Shown: positions 9,461 through 18,528, numbered from the stretch's first letter. The stretch: 64,000 nt of DNA from Aminobacter sp. AP02 (GCF_003148805.1 NZ_QGGX01000007.1:62001-126000); one strand, 5' to 3'. Notes: a model not told the origin generated them from the letters alone. Translations and numbers: made by a program.

Positions 9461-10765
9461 TCACAGCGGCTGCGTTGTGTAGTCCGCTTCCGGTTCGTAC
9501 ATGCCGTCCTCGATAGAGGTGCGGTGCACGACCTTGAGCTTGCCGCCCTCGACCTTGGAAATGTTCTGGTGGCCGAAGACCTGATGGATCTTGCCGTTGA
9601 AGATCTTGTCGCCTTGGGGATGCTCGGGGCCTTCCTTGAACTCGGTCAGCGCCTCGGTCGCCTCGACCAGCTTGGCGCGATCCTCCGGTCCCTTGTAACC
9701 GGAATCCTCCATCGCCTTCTTGATGACGTAGAGCGTTTCCCAGCAGCCGAACATGTGGGCGGCCGTGGACACGTCCTTGGCATCGCCGACCGATGCGCCA
9801 TTGTCGTCGATGCCGACGGCCGCGCGATAGGCCTTCTGAGCCTCGCTGTCATTGGCCTGGGCGTAACGCGGCGAGCCCTCCCAGAAATGGCTGCCGTCGA
9901 GGAATTCGAGGCCCGGGCTGTTGATGTCGACGGCTTCCAGCGAGTCGATGAAGCCGAACAGCTGCGGCTTGTTCGAACCGTAGAATTCACCGAGTTCCTT
10001 GACGAAGGTGAGCACGCCGGGGCCGACCATGACGTGGTACAAGACCTCGGTGTCGGCTGGGATCTGCGGCAGGTACTTGGTGAAGGAGCTTTCGGTCGGC
10101 GGGATCGGAATCTGGGCGATCACATCGCCGCCCTGCGCCTTGATGGCAGGCGCGAAATAGTCCCGGTGGTCGTATCCGAACGCATAGTCCGGATAGATCA
10201 TCGTCACCTTCTTGCCGATGTTGGCGGCAATCCACGGTGCCACTGAAGTGACCTGCGCACGGACATCGGTGATGCCGGGCTGGAAGACCCAGCGGTTCAG
10301 CTTGCCGGAGGCGACGTGGTAGCCCTCGCTGACAACGTAGTAGGGAATCTTGAGCTCGCCGGCGGTCGGCGCGGAGCCCACGACGACATGGCTGAAAAGC
10401 GTGCCGAAGACGATGTCGGTCTTGTGCTGCGAGGCGAACTTGCCGACAACTTCGGCGCCGCGCTTGGGATCGGTGCCGTCGTCCTCGACGATGATCTCGA
10501 TCGGCCGACCGTTGATGCCGCCGGCATCGTTGATCAGCTTGACCGCGGCGTTGGTGGTCTTTTCATACCAGCGGCCATAGGCAGCACCGATGCCGGTGCG
10601 GTGGGCCTGGAAGCCGATCTTGATCGGTGCGGAAGATTGCGCCTGCGAATAGCGTACGAAGCCCGGCGCGGCCATCAGACCGGCGCCCGCGGCGAGGCCT
10701 TTCAGTGCCGTGCGGCGGGTGAGGCCGGTTTTGCCGAGATCGAAAAAGCGATTGTCTTCAGTCAT
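9461..10765 (-). CDS. Branched-chain amino acid-type ABC importer, substrate-binding protein
   Basis: A 434-residue periplasmic type-1 binding protein (Leu/Ile/Val or urea/amide class). The N-terminus carries a twin-arginine signal, LTRRTALKGLAAG, followed by a hydrophobic stretch and an APG cleavage region, so export in folded form by Tat is likely. The core begins IKIGFQAHRTG and contains NDAGGINGRPIE, typical of the family. It is the first gene of the five-gene importer operon. The ligand cannot be read from the sequence; proximity to the molybdenum hydroxylase and NAD salvage genes makes an aromatic or N-heterocyclic acid possible (inference). Confidence 0.88.
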   Translation of the reverse strand: MTEDNRFFDLGKTGLTRRTALKGLAAGAGLMAAPGFVRYSQAQSSAPIKIGFQAHRTGIGAAYGRWYEKTTNAAVKLINDAGGINGRPIEIIVEDDGTDPKRGAEVVGKFASQHKTDIVFGTLFSHVVVGSAPTAGELKIPYYVVSEGYHVASGKLNRWVFQPGITDVRAQVTSVAPWIAANIGKKVTMIYPDYAFGYDHRDYFAPAIKAQGGDVIAQIPIPPTESSFTKYLPQIPADTEVLYHVMVGPGVLTFVKELGEFYGSNKPQLFGFIDSLEAVDINSPGLEFLDGSHFWEGSPRYAQANDSEAQKAYRAAVGIDDNGASVGDAKDVSTAAHMFGCWETLYVIKKAMEDSGYKGPEDRAKLVEATEALTEFKEGPEHPQGDKIFNGKIHQVFGHQNISKVEGGKLKVVHRTSIEDGMYEPEADYTTQPL

Positions 10766-10855
10766 GCCCTATCCCCTTGTCGCGCGTTTGACCAACGATG
10801 GTGCGGATTGGCAGCTCTTCCGCCCCGGAACATAAGAAACCGGCAAAAAATCGCA

Positions 10856-10863
10856 TGTATACA
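10856..10863. promoter_or_regulatory. TGTATACA palindrome upstream of the importer operon
   Basis: On the minus strand the context reads TTTGTATACATG, about 90 bp upstream of the binding-protein start. It approximates the T-GT-n2-AC-A core recognised by many GntR/FadR-type regulators of catabolic operons. The element is short, so chance is a real alternative. Confidence 0.3.
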
Positions 10864-10931
10864 AACTAGATCACCAATCCCCAGAGGTGGCAACAGTGCC
10901 TTCCCCAAGGGCAAACCCACCTGCATTTGCA

Positions 10932-12380
10932 CTATCCCGCAGTGGCTGTCGAGAGCAGCCACAGGCCGAAAACGGTGTAGCCGATCATCAGCATGGTCAG
11001 TGGCAGCTGGCTGAGCGAAGCACCGGCGGCGGAGGGATGCAGCCGCCAGGCGAGCACGTGCGCAACCAGCACCGCCAGCACGTGGCCAGCGACGATGGCC
11101 GCCGCCTGCAGGTTCCAGATGAGCCAGGCGGAATGCGCGCCCATGGCGATGCCTGCCTCGACAGGCATGTGCGCCGTGCCAAACAAGTTCCAGCCCCGGG
11201 CAAACGGGTCCGACAAGGCGACGAGCGCATATTGGCCGTTGACCAGAAGCGATGTCAGGTAGTGCGAGAAATGATAGGCGAGCGCGATCGGAACGATTGA
11301 CCAGACCATCAACCCCGCCGCCCGCCGCAAGGGCAGGGTGCTGCCCACCAGCCTTTCGCCGATCAGGACCGCCGACAACGCGACGGCTGCAAGCAGCACG
11401 AACATCGCCACCAGGCCGACGCCGTTGGTGGCGACAAGGGCCGTGCGTCCGGGCAGCTCGAGCGGGTTGATGCCGTTGCGGCCAAGCCAGAAGAAGGTCT
11501 TGGAAAAACCGTCGAAGGAGACCGAGGCAAGCGTCAGAAGCAAAAATAGCGCGCCTGACGGCGGCAGTGTCTCGGCCTCGTAAAGCTTGGCGCCCGGCCA
11601 ACATAGGGTAAGGCGCAACCGCTTGCCGTCCTGCTTGCCTTCGACAATGCCGAAGCGCCCGATCATGGCGAAGAAGGTGGAGAGGAATTCGCCCTGCCGG
11701 CTCCAGCGTTCGAAGCCGAAGGCCAGCATGGCGATGAGCGAAAACAGCCAGTAAGCGCCGGCGGCAATAGCGAGCCGTGCGGGGTCGTCGGGCGCGGGGT
11801 CGATCAGTTCGAACCAGGCGAAGCCGAAGAACAGGATGAAGGCCGGCCAGTAGCCGAGCCATGCCGGGAGCTGGAGCGGACTGTCACTGGCTGCCGCGTA
11901 GGCTCGCCTGATGAGGCGGTACGGCCCATACCACGGGTTGAGCCAGTACCAGAGATTGCCGAACAGGCCCTGGGCAAGAGTGAACCCGACCCAAAGCAGC
12001 GTCCAGATGGTGAGCGGCAACGGGTTGGATAGCGGATCGCGCGAGCCGGTGAAGCCGGCAGCGATGAACACGGCGAAGAGAGCGAAGGAGATGAGGCTGA
12101 AAGCCTGCCGCAAATCGGGGATCGCACCGAATGGCAAACGCCTGCGCCAAAGGGAGACCAGATGCTGCGGAGGCAGCAGCGCAAGCACGAGGAAACTGGC
12201 GGCCACAGCGAATGCTGCGCCGGCTATGTAATGCCCGGTCGGCAAAAGCAGAACGTGCCCACGGTCGGAGGCATGAGCGAAAGCGGGCAGGCAAGACCAT
12301 AGAGAAGCGGCGAGGAAGCCTCCTGCAGCGGCCAGAGCGCGGCCGGCCATCGCGACAGCGCAGGTCCGCGCCTGCGCCAT
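10932..12380 (-). CDS. Polytopic membrane protein of unknown function, coupled to pncB
   Basis: A 482-residue protein with an N-terminal signal-like segment ending AFAHASD and roughly eleven to twelve hydrophobic helices; several polar or aromatic patches (LWYWLNPWYGPYR, HFSHYLTSLLVNGQY) sit between helices. I recall similar proteins being annotated as 'fenitrothion hydrolase', but I see no recognisable hydrolase motif and do not adopt that function. It begins 6 bp after pncB, so the two are almost certainly co-transcribed. A transport or membrane-enzyme role linked to nicotinate metabolism is possible but unproven. Confidence 0.75.
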   Translation of the reverse strand: MAQARTCAVAMAGRALAAAGGFLAASLWSCLPAFAHASDRGHVLLLPTGHYIAGAAFAVAASFLVLALLPPQHLVSLWRRRLPFGAIPDLRQAFSLISFALFAVFIAAGFTGSRDPLSNPLPLTIWTLLWVGFTLAQGLFGNLWYWLNPWYGPYRLIRRAYAAASDSPLQLPAWLGYWPAFILFFGFAWFELIDPAPDDPARLAIAAGAYWLFSLIAMLAFGFERWSRQGEFLSTFFAMIGRFGIVEGKQDGKRLRLTLCWPGAKLYEAETLPPSGALFLLLTLASVSFDGFSKTFFWLGRNGINPLELPGRTALVATNGVGLVAMFVLLAAVALSAVLIGERLVGSTLPLRRAAGLMVWSIVPIALAYHFSHYLTSLLVNGQYALVALSDPFARGWNLFGTAHMPVEAGIAMGAHSAWLIWNLQAAAIVAGHVLAVLVAHVLAWRLHPSAAGASLSQLPLTMLMIGYTVFGLWLLSTATAG

Positions 12381-12386
12381 TGGCTG

Positions 12387-13691
12387 CTAAACCTTTACCA
12401 GCTGCTCGACGCGGTCGGTCTCGCCGAAGATACGCAGATAGCGGGCGATTTCCTTCTTGTCGCCGGTTGCCTTGGCCGGGTTGTCGGAGAGTTTGACTGC
12501 CGGGCGGCCGTTGGCTTCGGTGACCTTGCAAACCAGCGAAATGGCGTTCAGCCGATCGGTTTCGACAGGCGCGCAGCCCTCGAAGTCGTTTGTCAGATTG
12601 GTGCCCCAGCCGAAGGACATGCGTACCTTGCCCTCGAAATGCCGATAGGTCTCGATGATGGTGTCGACGTCGAGCCCGTCGGAGAAGATCAGCAGTTTGG
12701 ACTTCGGGTCCTGGCCCTTCTTGCGCCACCAGTCGATGATGCGCTCGCCGCCTTCGATTGGCGGAGCGCTGTCGGGGCGGAAGCCGGTCCAGTCGGCGAC
12801 CCAGTCGGGCGCATCGCGCAGGAAGGCGGCGGTGCCGAAGGCATCGGGCAGCACGATCAAAAGGTTGCCGCCATAATAGCGCTGCCAGTCGCGCAGCACC
12901 TTGTAGGGCGACTGCTTGAGTTCGTCTTCGCCATTGGCAAGCGCCGCATAGACCATCGGCAGCTCATGGGCGTTCGTGCCGAGCGCTTCAAGGTCGGTGT
13001 CCATGGCCAGGAGAACGTTGGAAGTACCGGTGAAGGCCTCGCCAATGCCCTCCTTCAGGGCTTCGACGCACCAGCGCTGCCACAGGAACGAATGCCTGCG
13101 ACGCGTGCCGAAATCGGAGATCTTGATGTCGGGCAGCATCTTCAGCCGCTCGGTCTTGTCCCACATCTTGGCCTTGGCGCGGGCATAAAGTACGTCAAGG
13201 GCGAAGGGGCCAAAGGCCTTCATCACCGAGCGCGAGCGCAACTCGTTGATGATGGCGAGTGCCGGAATCTCCCACATGGAGGTTTGCATCCATGGGCCGG
13301 CGAAGGTGAGCTCATACTGGCCGTCGCGCTTTTCAAGCTCATAGGGCGGCAGCTGGAAATCCTCGAGCCAGGCCAGGAATTCCGGTTCGAAAATCTGCTT
13401 GCGGCCGTAGAAATTGTTACCGCCGAGCCAGATCATCTCCTTTTTGGAAAAGCGTAGCGTACGCGCGTGGTCGAGTTGCTCGCGCAATTCGCCTTCGTCG
13501 ATCTCCTCGGCCAGCTTGACCGAAGTGGCACGGTTGATCAGCGAGAAGGTGGCGTCGACCTTGGGGTGCATGCCCCAGATCATCTGCAGCATCAAAAGCT
13601 TGTAGAAGTCCGTGTCGAGCAGCGAGCGCACGATCGGATCGAGCTTCCAGGTGTGGTTGTAAACCCGCCGTGCAATGTCGGTCCTGGCCAT
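12387..13691 (-). CDS. pncB: Nicotinate phosphoribosyltransferase
   Basis: A 434-residue cytosolic enzyme of the Preiss-Handler pathway that converts nicotinate and PRPP to nicotinate mononucleotide. [13 protein letters not shown] near residue 24 and [10 protein letters not shown] near 192-201 are hallmark motifs; His200 corresponds to the histidine phosphorylated during ATP-coupled catalysis. Length and end-to-end similarity are normal for PncB. The ATG at 13691 has GGGAGGAA about 11 nt upstream; a nearer ATG in the site is out of frame. It is the first gene of a unit with the downstream membrane protein and complements pncA. Confidence 0.95.
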   Translation of the reverse strand: MARTDIARRVYNHTWKLDPIVRSLLDTDFYKLLMLQMIWGMHPKVDATFSLINRATSVKLAEEIDEGELREQLDHARTLRFSKKEMIWLGGNNFYGRKQIFEPEFLAWLEDFQLPPYELEKRDGQYELTFAGPWMQTSMWEIPALAIINELRSRSVMKAFGPFALDVLYARAKAKMWDKTERLKMLPDIKISDFGTRRRHSFLWQRWCVEALKEGIGEAFTGTSNVLLAMDTDLEALGTNAHELPMVYAALANGEDELKQSPYKVLRDWQRYYGGNLLIVLPDAFGTAAFLRDAPDWVADWTGFRPDSAPPIEGGERIIDWWRKKGQDPKSKLLIFSDGLDVDTIIETYRHFEGKVRMSFGWGTNLTNDFEGCAPVETDRLNAISLVCKVTEANGRPAVKLSDNPAKATGDKKEIARYLRIFGETDRVEQLVKV

Positions 13692-14010
13692 GCCGCTTCA
13701 TTCCTCCCGGCGCATGGCCCCGAAAACCGGAATCGATTTTCACTGGCGATCATGCACAGACTTAAAGTGCTACAGCGCCACGCAGGCGCGACCTCGTTGA
13801 CAGCTTTGAGATATAGCGCGCGGCCGATCAAGCTGCAGACGAGAAAAAAGCAACCCTGGCCCTATAGTCGCATCGGCTAAACAAGGTAGGCGCGAAGGCT
13901 TGCAAAGACTAGAGCCTGCTCCAAGGCCATTGGCTCGCAACTGGATCCAGTTTTCTGGCTTGGTCATCATCTTGCACGAGAACAGGTTTCCATTTTTCGT
14001 GGGTCATGCC
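13692..14010. repeat. Intergenic region with two opposed rhizobial-type repeats
   Basis: No gene is visible in these 319 bp. The left part (13710-13790) contains GCATGGCCCCGAAAACCGG then ATCGATTTTC and a GATCATGC arm; the right part (about 13905-14010) carries a diverged relative in reverse orientation, ending TTTTTCGTGGGTCATGCC. Such 'CCCCGAAAA...TTTTC...CATGC' elements are abundant between genes in Mesorhizobium-type genomes (recollection). The pncB promoter must also lie here. Confidence 0.55.
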
Positions 14011-14973
14011 CTAGCTGGCGACCGTGGCTTTTTGCGCGCGCCTCTTTCTTATGCTGATCTGGCCGGTAACGGCCTGCTCTGTGCGTGCCGGAAGTTCCTC
14101 GCGCTGGGCGAACAGCCAGTCGATGAACACCTGGGCGATCGGCGCCGATCTTACCTCGTTTCGGCACACGACGTAGAAGGCATCGACAGCCGGGACGGAT
14201 AGATTGAACGGCGTGACCAGCTGCCCCTTGGCAAGCAGCGAACTCGCGGTCACGCTGTCGCCGAGGGCCAGGCCATGGCCGTGCACGGCGGCTTCGGTGG
14301 TGAGGCTCGCACCGGCCATGCGGTGTTGCTGCAGCGGCTTGATGTCAAGCGCGTCGGCCGCGGCGAGCCATGTGTGCCACTCCCGGCCTTCGTCGGCGTG
14401 CAGCAAAACGTGGTCGGCAAGATCGCGCACGCTGCGGATGGGCCGGTTGTTGATCAGCGTCGGGCTGACCACCGGGAAGAGTTCCAGTGTCGACCACTTC
14501 TTCATCCAGCAATCGCTCCACCTGCCGTCACCGTAGAACAGGCAGACATCGACATCGGGCGAATGAACGTCGCGGGCGTCATTGGTGGCATTCAGGGTCA
14601 GGCTGATGCCCGGATACTGCGCGGTGAAGCCTCCCAGCCTGGGCACCAGCCACAATGACAGCAGTGCCGGCACGCAGCTTACGGTCAGCTTTCCCGAACT
14701 GGTCGGCCGCGTCATGCGCGCGGTGGCCGCGGCTATGCTTTCGAAAGCGCCCGATACGGCCGGCAACAACTCCGCGCCTTGCGCAGTAAGCTTGAGGCGC
14801 GAGCCGCTGCGTTCGAGAAGCTTGACCTTCAAGGTGGCTTCGAGCGCGCGGATCTGGTGGCTGATCGCGCCATGGGTGACGTTGAGCTCACCAGCCGCCT
14901 TGGTCAGGGAGCCGTGGCGCGCAGTGGCCTCGAAGGCGCGCAGCGGGTTCAGCGGAGGCAGGCGCCTGGACAT
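14011..14973 (-). CDS. LysR-family transcriptional regulator (GcvA-like)
   Basis: A 320-residue regulator. Residues 6-66 form the winged helix-turn-helix (LNPLRAFEATARHGSLTKAA and HGAISHQIRALE); the remainder is the periplasmic-binding-like effector domain. The PPLNPLRAFEA opening is characteristic of the GcvA/AmpR subgroup. It is divergent from the ureohydrolase gene with 210 bp between them and most likely regulates that gene and the transporters behind it. A perfect palindrome with a LysR-type arrangement lies 28 bp upstream of its own start, suggesting autoregulation. Confidence 0.9.
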   Translation of the reverse strand: MSRRLPPLNPLRAFEATARHGSLTKAAGELNVTHGAISHQIRALEATLKVKLLERSGSRLKLTAQGAELLPAVSGAFESIAAATARMTRPTSSGKLTVSCVPALLSLWLVPRLGGFTAQYPGISLTLNATNDARDVHSPDVDVCLFYGDGRWSDCWMKKWSTLELFPVVSPTLINNRPIRSVRDLADHVLLHADEGREWHTWLAAADALDIKPLQQHRMAGASLTTEAAVHGHGLALGDSVTASSLLAKGQLVTPFNLSVPAVDAFYVVCRNEVRSAPIAQVFIDWLFAQREELPARTEQAVTGQISIRKRRAQKATVAS

Positions 14974-15001
14974 CGAAATCTCCTCGGCCTGAGCCGTCCA
15001 T

Positions 15002-15018
15002 TGTGAGAAATTCTCACA
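15002..15018. promoter_or_regulatory. Palindromic LysR-type operator between the regulator and ureohydrolase genes
   Basis: TGTGAGAAATTCTCACA has two perfect 8-base arms around a single A and fits the T-N11-A rule for LysR binding sites. It is 28 bp upstream of the LysR start and 165 bp upstream of the ureohydrolase start. The neighbouring regulator is the obvious candidate to bind it. Confidence 0.6.
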
Positions 15019-15183
15019 GCGGAGACATTAACATTATCAATTGCTATTTCAACGGCACTGCCGGAGACTTGGCCCATAACAACCAAAAAGCATGCGGGGA
15101 ATACGAGGTATCAGGCTGGCCGCCAGGAGCGGACGGCGACAGGCGATCGCCCGCATTGCCGTCTCGGATCACAGGAGGAAATC

Positions 15184-16245
15184 ATGGGTTTCGACGTCAA
15201 GAAACTTGACGAGCTGCGCAAGAAATATGGCGAGGGCCATGGCGGCGATCTGTTCGACCCGAAGTTCCGCCGCGTCGCCGACAAGATCTTCAACAAGGCA
15301 GGCACCCGGCTCGCGCCCTATTCGGGCATACCCACTTTCCTGACCGCACCCTATCTCGAGGTCGACAACGACAATCCGAATTTCGGCGATCTGCAGGTGG
15401 CGATGGTCGGCGTGCCGATGGATCTCGGCGTCACCAACCGTCCCGGCTCGCGTTTCGGCCCGCGTGCGCTGCGCACCATCGAGCGCATCGGTCCCTACAA
15501 CCACGTGCTCGACTGCGCGCCGGTGCAGGAACTCAGGGTCGCCGACATCGGCGACGTGCCGTTCCGCAGCCGCTACCGGCTCGAGCTCAGCCATGAGGAC
15601 ATCGAGCGCCGCATCGGCCAGATCGTCGACGCTGGCGTTGTGCCGCTGTCTGTCGGCGGCGACCATTCGATCACCCACCCGATCCTCAAGGCGGTGGGCA
15701 AGAAGCGCCCGGTGGGCATGATCCACATCGATGCCCATTGCGACACCGGCGGCGCCTACGACCTGACCAAGTTCCATCACGGCGGCCCGTTCCGCAACGC
15801 CGTGCTCGACGGCGTGCTCGACCCGAGCCGCGTCATCCAGATCGGCATCCGCGGCTCGGCCGAGTATCTGTGGGAGTTCTCCTACGAATCCGGCATGACA
15901 ATCGTCCACGCCGAAGAGGTGACGGGCATGGGCATCCCCGCCGTCATCGAGAAGGCCAAGAAGATCGTCGGCGACGGCCCAACTTACCTGTCCTTCGACA
16001 TCGACAGCCTTGATCCGGCCTTCGCGCCCGGAACCGGCACGCCGGAGGTGGGCGGGCTGACGACACGCGAAGTGCTGGAAATCATTCGCGGGCTCAAGGG
16101 TCTCAACCTGGTCGGCGGCGACGTCGTCGAGGTGGCTCCGCAGTATGATTCGACCACCAACACCGCGCACGCCGGTGCCCAGGTGCTGTTTGAAATCCTG
16201 AGCCTGATGATGTTCAGCCCCTTCGTCACCAACAAGGGTGCATAA
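15184..16245 (+). CDS. Agmatinase-family ureohydrolase
   Basis: A 353-residue binuclear metal hydrolase that releases urea from a guanidino compound. Metal ligands are visible in GGDHS (His161), DAHCD (Asp183, His185, Asp187) and SFDIDSLDP (Asp272, Asp274). The ATG follows a strong AGGAGG. About 70 residues precede the core, longer than short agmatinases of about 306 residues. Agmatine is the default substrate, giving putrescine and urea; the adjacent polyamine-type importer supports this, but guanidinobutyrate, guanidinopropionate or guanidine remain possible because the family shares these motifs. Urea released could be used by the urease encoded at 27-35 kb. Confidence 0.85.
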   Translation: MGFDVKKLDELRKKYGEGHGGDLFDPKFRRVADKIFNKAGTRLAPYSGIPTFLTAPYLEVDNDNPNFGDLQVAMVGVPMDLGVTNRPGSRFGPRALRTIERIGPYNHVLDCAPVQELRVADIGDVPFRSRYRLELSHEDIERRIGQIVDAGVVPLSVGGDHSITHPILKAVGKKRPVGMIHIDAHCDTGGAYDLTKFHHGGPFRNAVLDGVLDPSRVIQIGIRGSAEYLWEFSYESGMTIVHAEEVTGMGIPAVIEKAKKIVGDGPTYLSFDIDSLDPAFAPGTGTPEVGGLTTREVLEIIRGLKGLNLVGGDVVEVAPQYDSTTNTAHAGAQVLFEILSLMMFSPFVTNKGA

Positions 16246-16261
16246 GCAACAACAATTTCGA

Positions 16262-16290
16262 CTGGCCGCTGTTCTGGATGCAGCGGCCAG
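16262..16290 (+). other. Perfect hairpin between ureohydrolase and binding-protein genes
   Basis: CTGGCCGCTG and CAGCGGCCAG form a 10-bp stem with a 9-nt loop, 17 bp after the ureohydrolase stop and 50 bp before the binding-protein start. Without a following T-run it is not a classical terminator; it may protect or process the mRNA between the two genes. Confidence 0.5.
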
Positions 16291-16339
16291 GTGCTAACGA
16301 GACTGTTCAACAAGCAAACATTCCAGAGGGAACCACGAC

Positions 16340-17143
16340 ATGAACATCAAGACGATTATGCAATCGACGGTCGCCGCTCTGATTGTCGCTGGCACCGCCG
16401 CCTTCGCGGTGCAGCCGGCCAATGCCGATGCTCTCGAAGACATCGCCAAGGCAGGCCAGATCAATGTCGGCGTCTTCGCCGACTTCCCGCCCTTTTCCTC
16501 GGCCAGTGCCGACATGAGCCTCAAGGGCTATGACATGGATGTGGCGCAGGCGATCGCCGATACGCTCAAGGTCAAGCTCAATCCCGTGCCGGTGACCGGC
16601 CAGAACCGCATTCCCTACCTGACCGACCATCGCGTGGATCTGCTGATGAGCGTCGGCTACTCCAAGGAGCGCGAGCAGGTCATCGACTTCGCCGCCGCTT
16701 ATGCGCCTTACTACATCGCCGTGATCGGCCCCGCCGAACTCAAGGTGGCTGGCAAGGATGACCTCGCCGGCAAGTCGATCGCCGTCAATCGCGGCACGCT
16801 CGAAGACACCTCGCTGACCGAGGCCGCACCCGCGACCGCCGACATCAAGCGCTTCGACAACTACAACGCCGTCATCCAGGCCTTCATCTCCGGCCAGACC
16901 CAGCTGATGGTGGTCGGCAACGACGTTGGCGCCCAGGTGCTGGCGCGCCAGGAGGCACTCAAGCCGGAGCAGAAGTTCCAGCTCTTGACCTCGCCGTCGC
17001 ATATCGGCCTCAACAAGAACGAGGAAGGCCTCAAGAAGGTGATCAACGACACGGTTGCGGCGATGCTCGCCGACGGCCGTCTCAGCAAGTCGTCCGAGGC
17101 GTGGCTGAAGGTTCCGCTCAACCCCGAGAACCTCAAGGATTGA
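16340..17143 (+). CDS. Polar amino acid-type ABC importer, substrate-binding protein
   Basis: A 267-residue periplasmic family-3 binding protein. A Sec signal peptide ends around AVQPANADA (residue 31). The mature part has GVFADFPPFSS and GYDMDVAQAIADTL, the usual N-lobe ligand-binding region, and TDHRVDLLMSVGYSKER. It heads a binding-protein/permease/permease set downstream of the ureohydrolase. Basic amino acids or guanidino compounds would fit the context, but the ligand is not determined. Confidence 0.88.
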   Translation: MNIKTIMQSTVAALIVAGTAAFAVQPANADALEDIAKAGQINVGVFADFPPFSSASADMSLKGYDMDVAQAIADTLKVKLNPVPVTGQNRIPYLTDHRVDLLMSVGYSKEREQVIDFAAAYAPYYIAVIGPAELKVAGKDDLAGKSIAVNRGTLEDTSLTEAAPATADIKRFDNYNAVIQAFISGQTQLMVVGNDVGAQVLARQEALKPEQKFQLLTSPSHIGLNKNEEGLKKVINDTVAAMLADGRLSKSSEAWLKVPLNPENLKD

Positions 17144-17146
17144 TCG

Positions 17147-17815
17147 GTGAGCTACAGCCTCGACTTCGGCTGGCTTGAGGGGGCACTGGGCGCAATCGCG
17201 CGCGGTGCCGCCATGACGGTCTTCCTGATCGTGGTGACGACGCTGGCCGGCACGGTGATCTCCGTGCTGGCCGCCGCCGGCCGCCGCAGCGGGCCGCTCT
17301 GGCTCAAGCGGGCCATCACGGTCTATGTCGAGGTGATCAGGAACACCCCGTTCCTGGTGCAACTGTTCTTCATCTTCTTCGGCCTGCCGGCGATCGGCAT
17401 CAGGCTCGATCCGATCTTCGCCGCCATCCTGGCGATGACGCTCAACATGGCCGCCTATACCACCGAGATTGTCGGTGCCGGCCTCGACGCGGTGCCGAAA
17501 GGCCAGCGTGAGGCCGCCTTTGCCTTGGGCTTGCGGCCGCGTCAGGTCTTCTTCAAGATCGTGCTGCCGCAGGCGTTGAAGGTCATCTTCCCAGCACTGA
17601 CGAGCCAGATCGTGATCATGATGCTCGAATCTTCGGTCGTGTCGCAGATCGCCGTCAGCGAACTCACCTACGAAGCCGACATGCTGCAGGCGCGGACGTT
17701 CCGCCCCTTCGAGACCTATTTCGTCGTTGCCATGATCTATCTCGGCCTTTCCATCGCGCTGCGCCGACTTTTGGTCGGCATCGGCCGCCGTACGCTCTCG
17801 GCGGGTGTGTCATGA
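17147..17815 (+). CDS. Polar amino acid-type ABC importer, permease 1
   Basis: A 222-residue HisM/GlnP-type permease with about five membrane helices. The EAA loop is recognisable as GQREAAFALGLRPRQVFFKI followed by VLPQAL, the contact site for the ATPase. It starts with GTG 3 nt after the binding-protein stop, with little room for a separate ribosome site. No matching HisP-type ATPase gene is present in this operon. Confidence 0.9.
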   Translation: MSYSLDFGWLEGALGAIARGAAMTVFLIVVTTLAGTVISVLAAAGRRSGPLWLKRAITVYVEVIRNTPFLVQLFFIFFGLPAIGIRLDPIFAAILAMTLNMAAYTTEIVGAGLDAVPKGQREAAFALGLRPRQVFFKIVLPQALKVIFPALTSQIVIMMLESSVVSQIAVSELTYEADMLQARTFRPFETYFVVAMIYLGLSIALRRLLVGIGRRTLSAGVS

Positions 17816-18459
17816 TCGAGTTCACCTTCTGGGATATCCTGCGCAACCTGATCTTCGCCACGCGCTGGACCGTGCTCTTGTCGATCGCCGCCTTCGTCGG
17901 CGGCGGTATCGTCGGCATCGCCATCCTGTTTTTGCGCATTTCCAAGGGCAAATGGAAACGCCGCTTCGCCAGCGGCTACATCGCGCTGTTTCAGGGCACG
18001 CCCTTGCTCATGCAGCTGTTCCTGATGTTCTTCGGCCTGCCTATGCTCGGCTTTCGCATCGAGCCGTGGACGGCCGCCGTGCTCGGTCTAACCTTCTTTG
18101 CCAGCGCCTATCTTGCCGAGATCTGGCGCGGCGGTGTCGATGCCTTGCCGCGCGGACAGTGGGATGCCGGCGCGAGCCTTGGCCTGCACTATGTCCAGGA
18201 ACTGCGCCTGATCATCCTGCCGCAGGCCTTTGCCATCACCCGCGCCCCCGTCGTCGGCTTTCTCGTACAGCTGATCAAGGCAACCGCGCTGACCTCCATC
18301 ATCGGCTTCGAAGAACTGCTCAGGACCTCGAATGCCATCAACAACGCAACATTTGAGCCGTTCACCGTCTACGGGCTGGTGGCAGTGATCTTCTTCGTGC
18401 TTTGCTACCCGCTGACCCAATATGCCCGTTCGCTGGAGGCCCGCGCCGCAGCACGCTGA
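17812..18459 (+). CDS. Polar amino acid-type ABC importer, permease 2
   Basis: A 215-residue permease of the same family as the preceding gene, overlapping it by 4 nt (ATGA). The EAA loop is RGQWDAGASLGLHYVQELRL with IILPQAF following. Residues 1-75 contain two helices and the GTPLLMQLFLMFFGLPM motif. The two permeases should form a heterodimer; the ATPase must come from elsewhere, possibly the PotA-like gene at 19796 or an unlinked locus. Confidence 0.9.
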   Translation: MIEFTFWDILRNLIFATRWTVLLSIAAFVGGGIVGIAILFLRISKGKWKRRFASGYIALFQGTPLLMQLFLMFFGLPMLGFRIEPWTAAVLGLTFFASAYLAEIWRGGVDALPRGQWDAGASLGLHYVQELRLIILPQAFAITRAPVVGFLVQLIKATALTSIIGFEELLRTSNAINNATFEPFTVYGLVAVIFFVLCYPLTQYARSLEARAAAR

Positions 18460-18528
18460 CACGAGCCTCCGTCATAAAAAAATCATGGGAACGTCCGGCA
18501 AAAGCCGGCAATAAAGAGGAGAAGACCG

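Noticed and set aside
15019-15183. Guanidine riboswitch upstream of the ureohydrolase
   Set aside because: A TACGAGG string is present, but I could not fold it into the paired stems required for any guanidine class.
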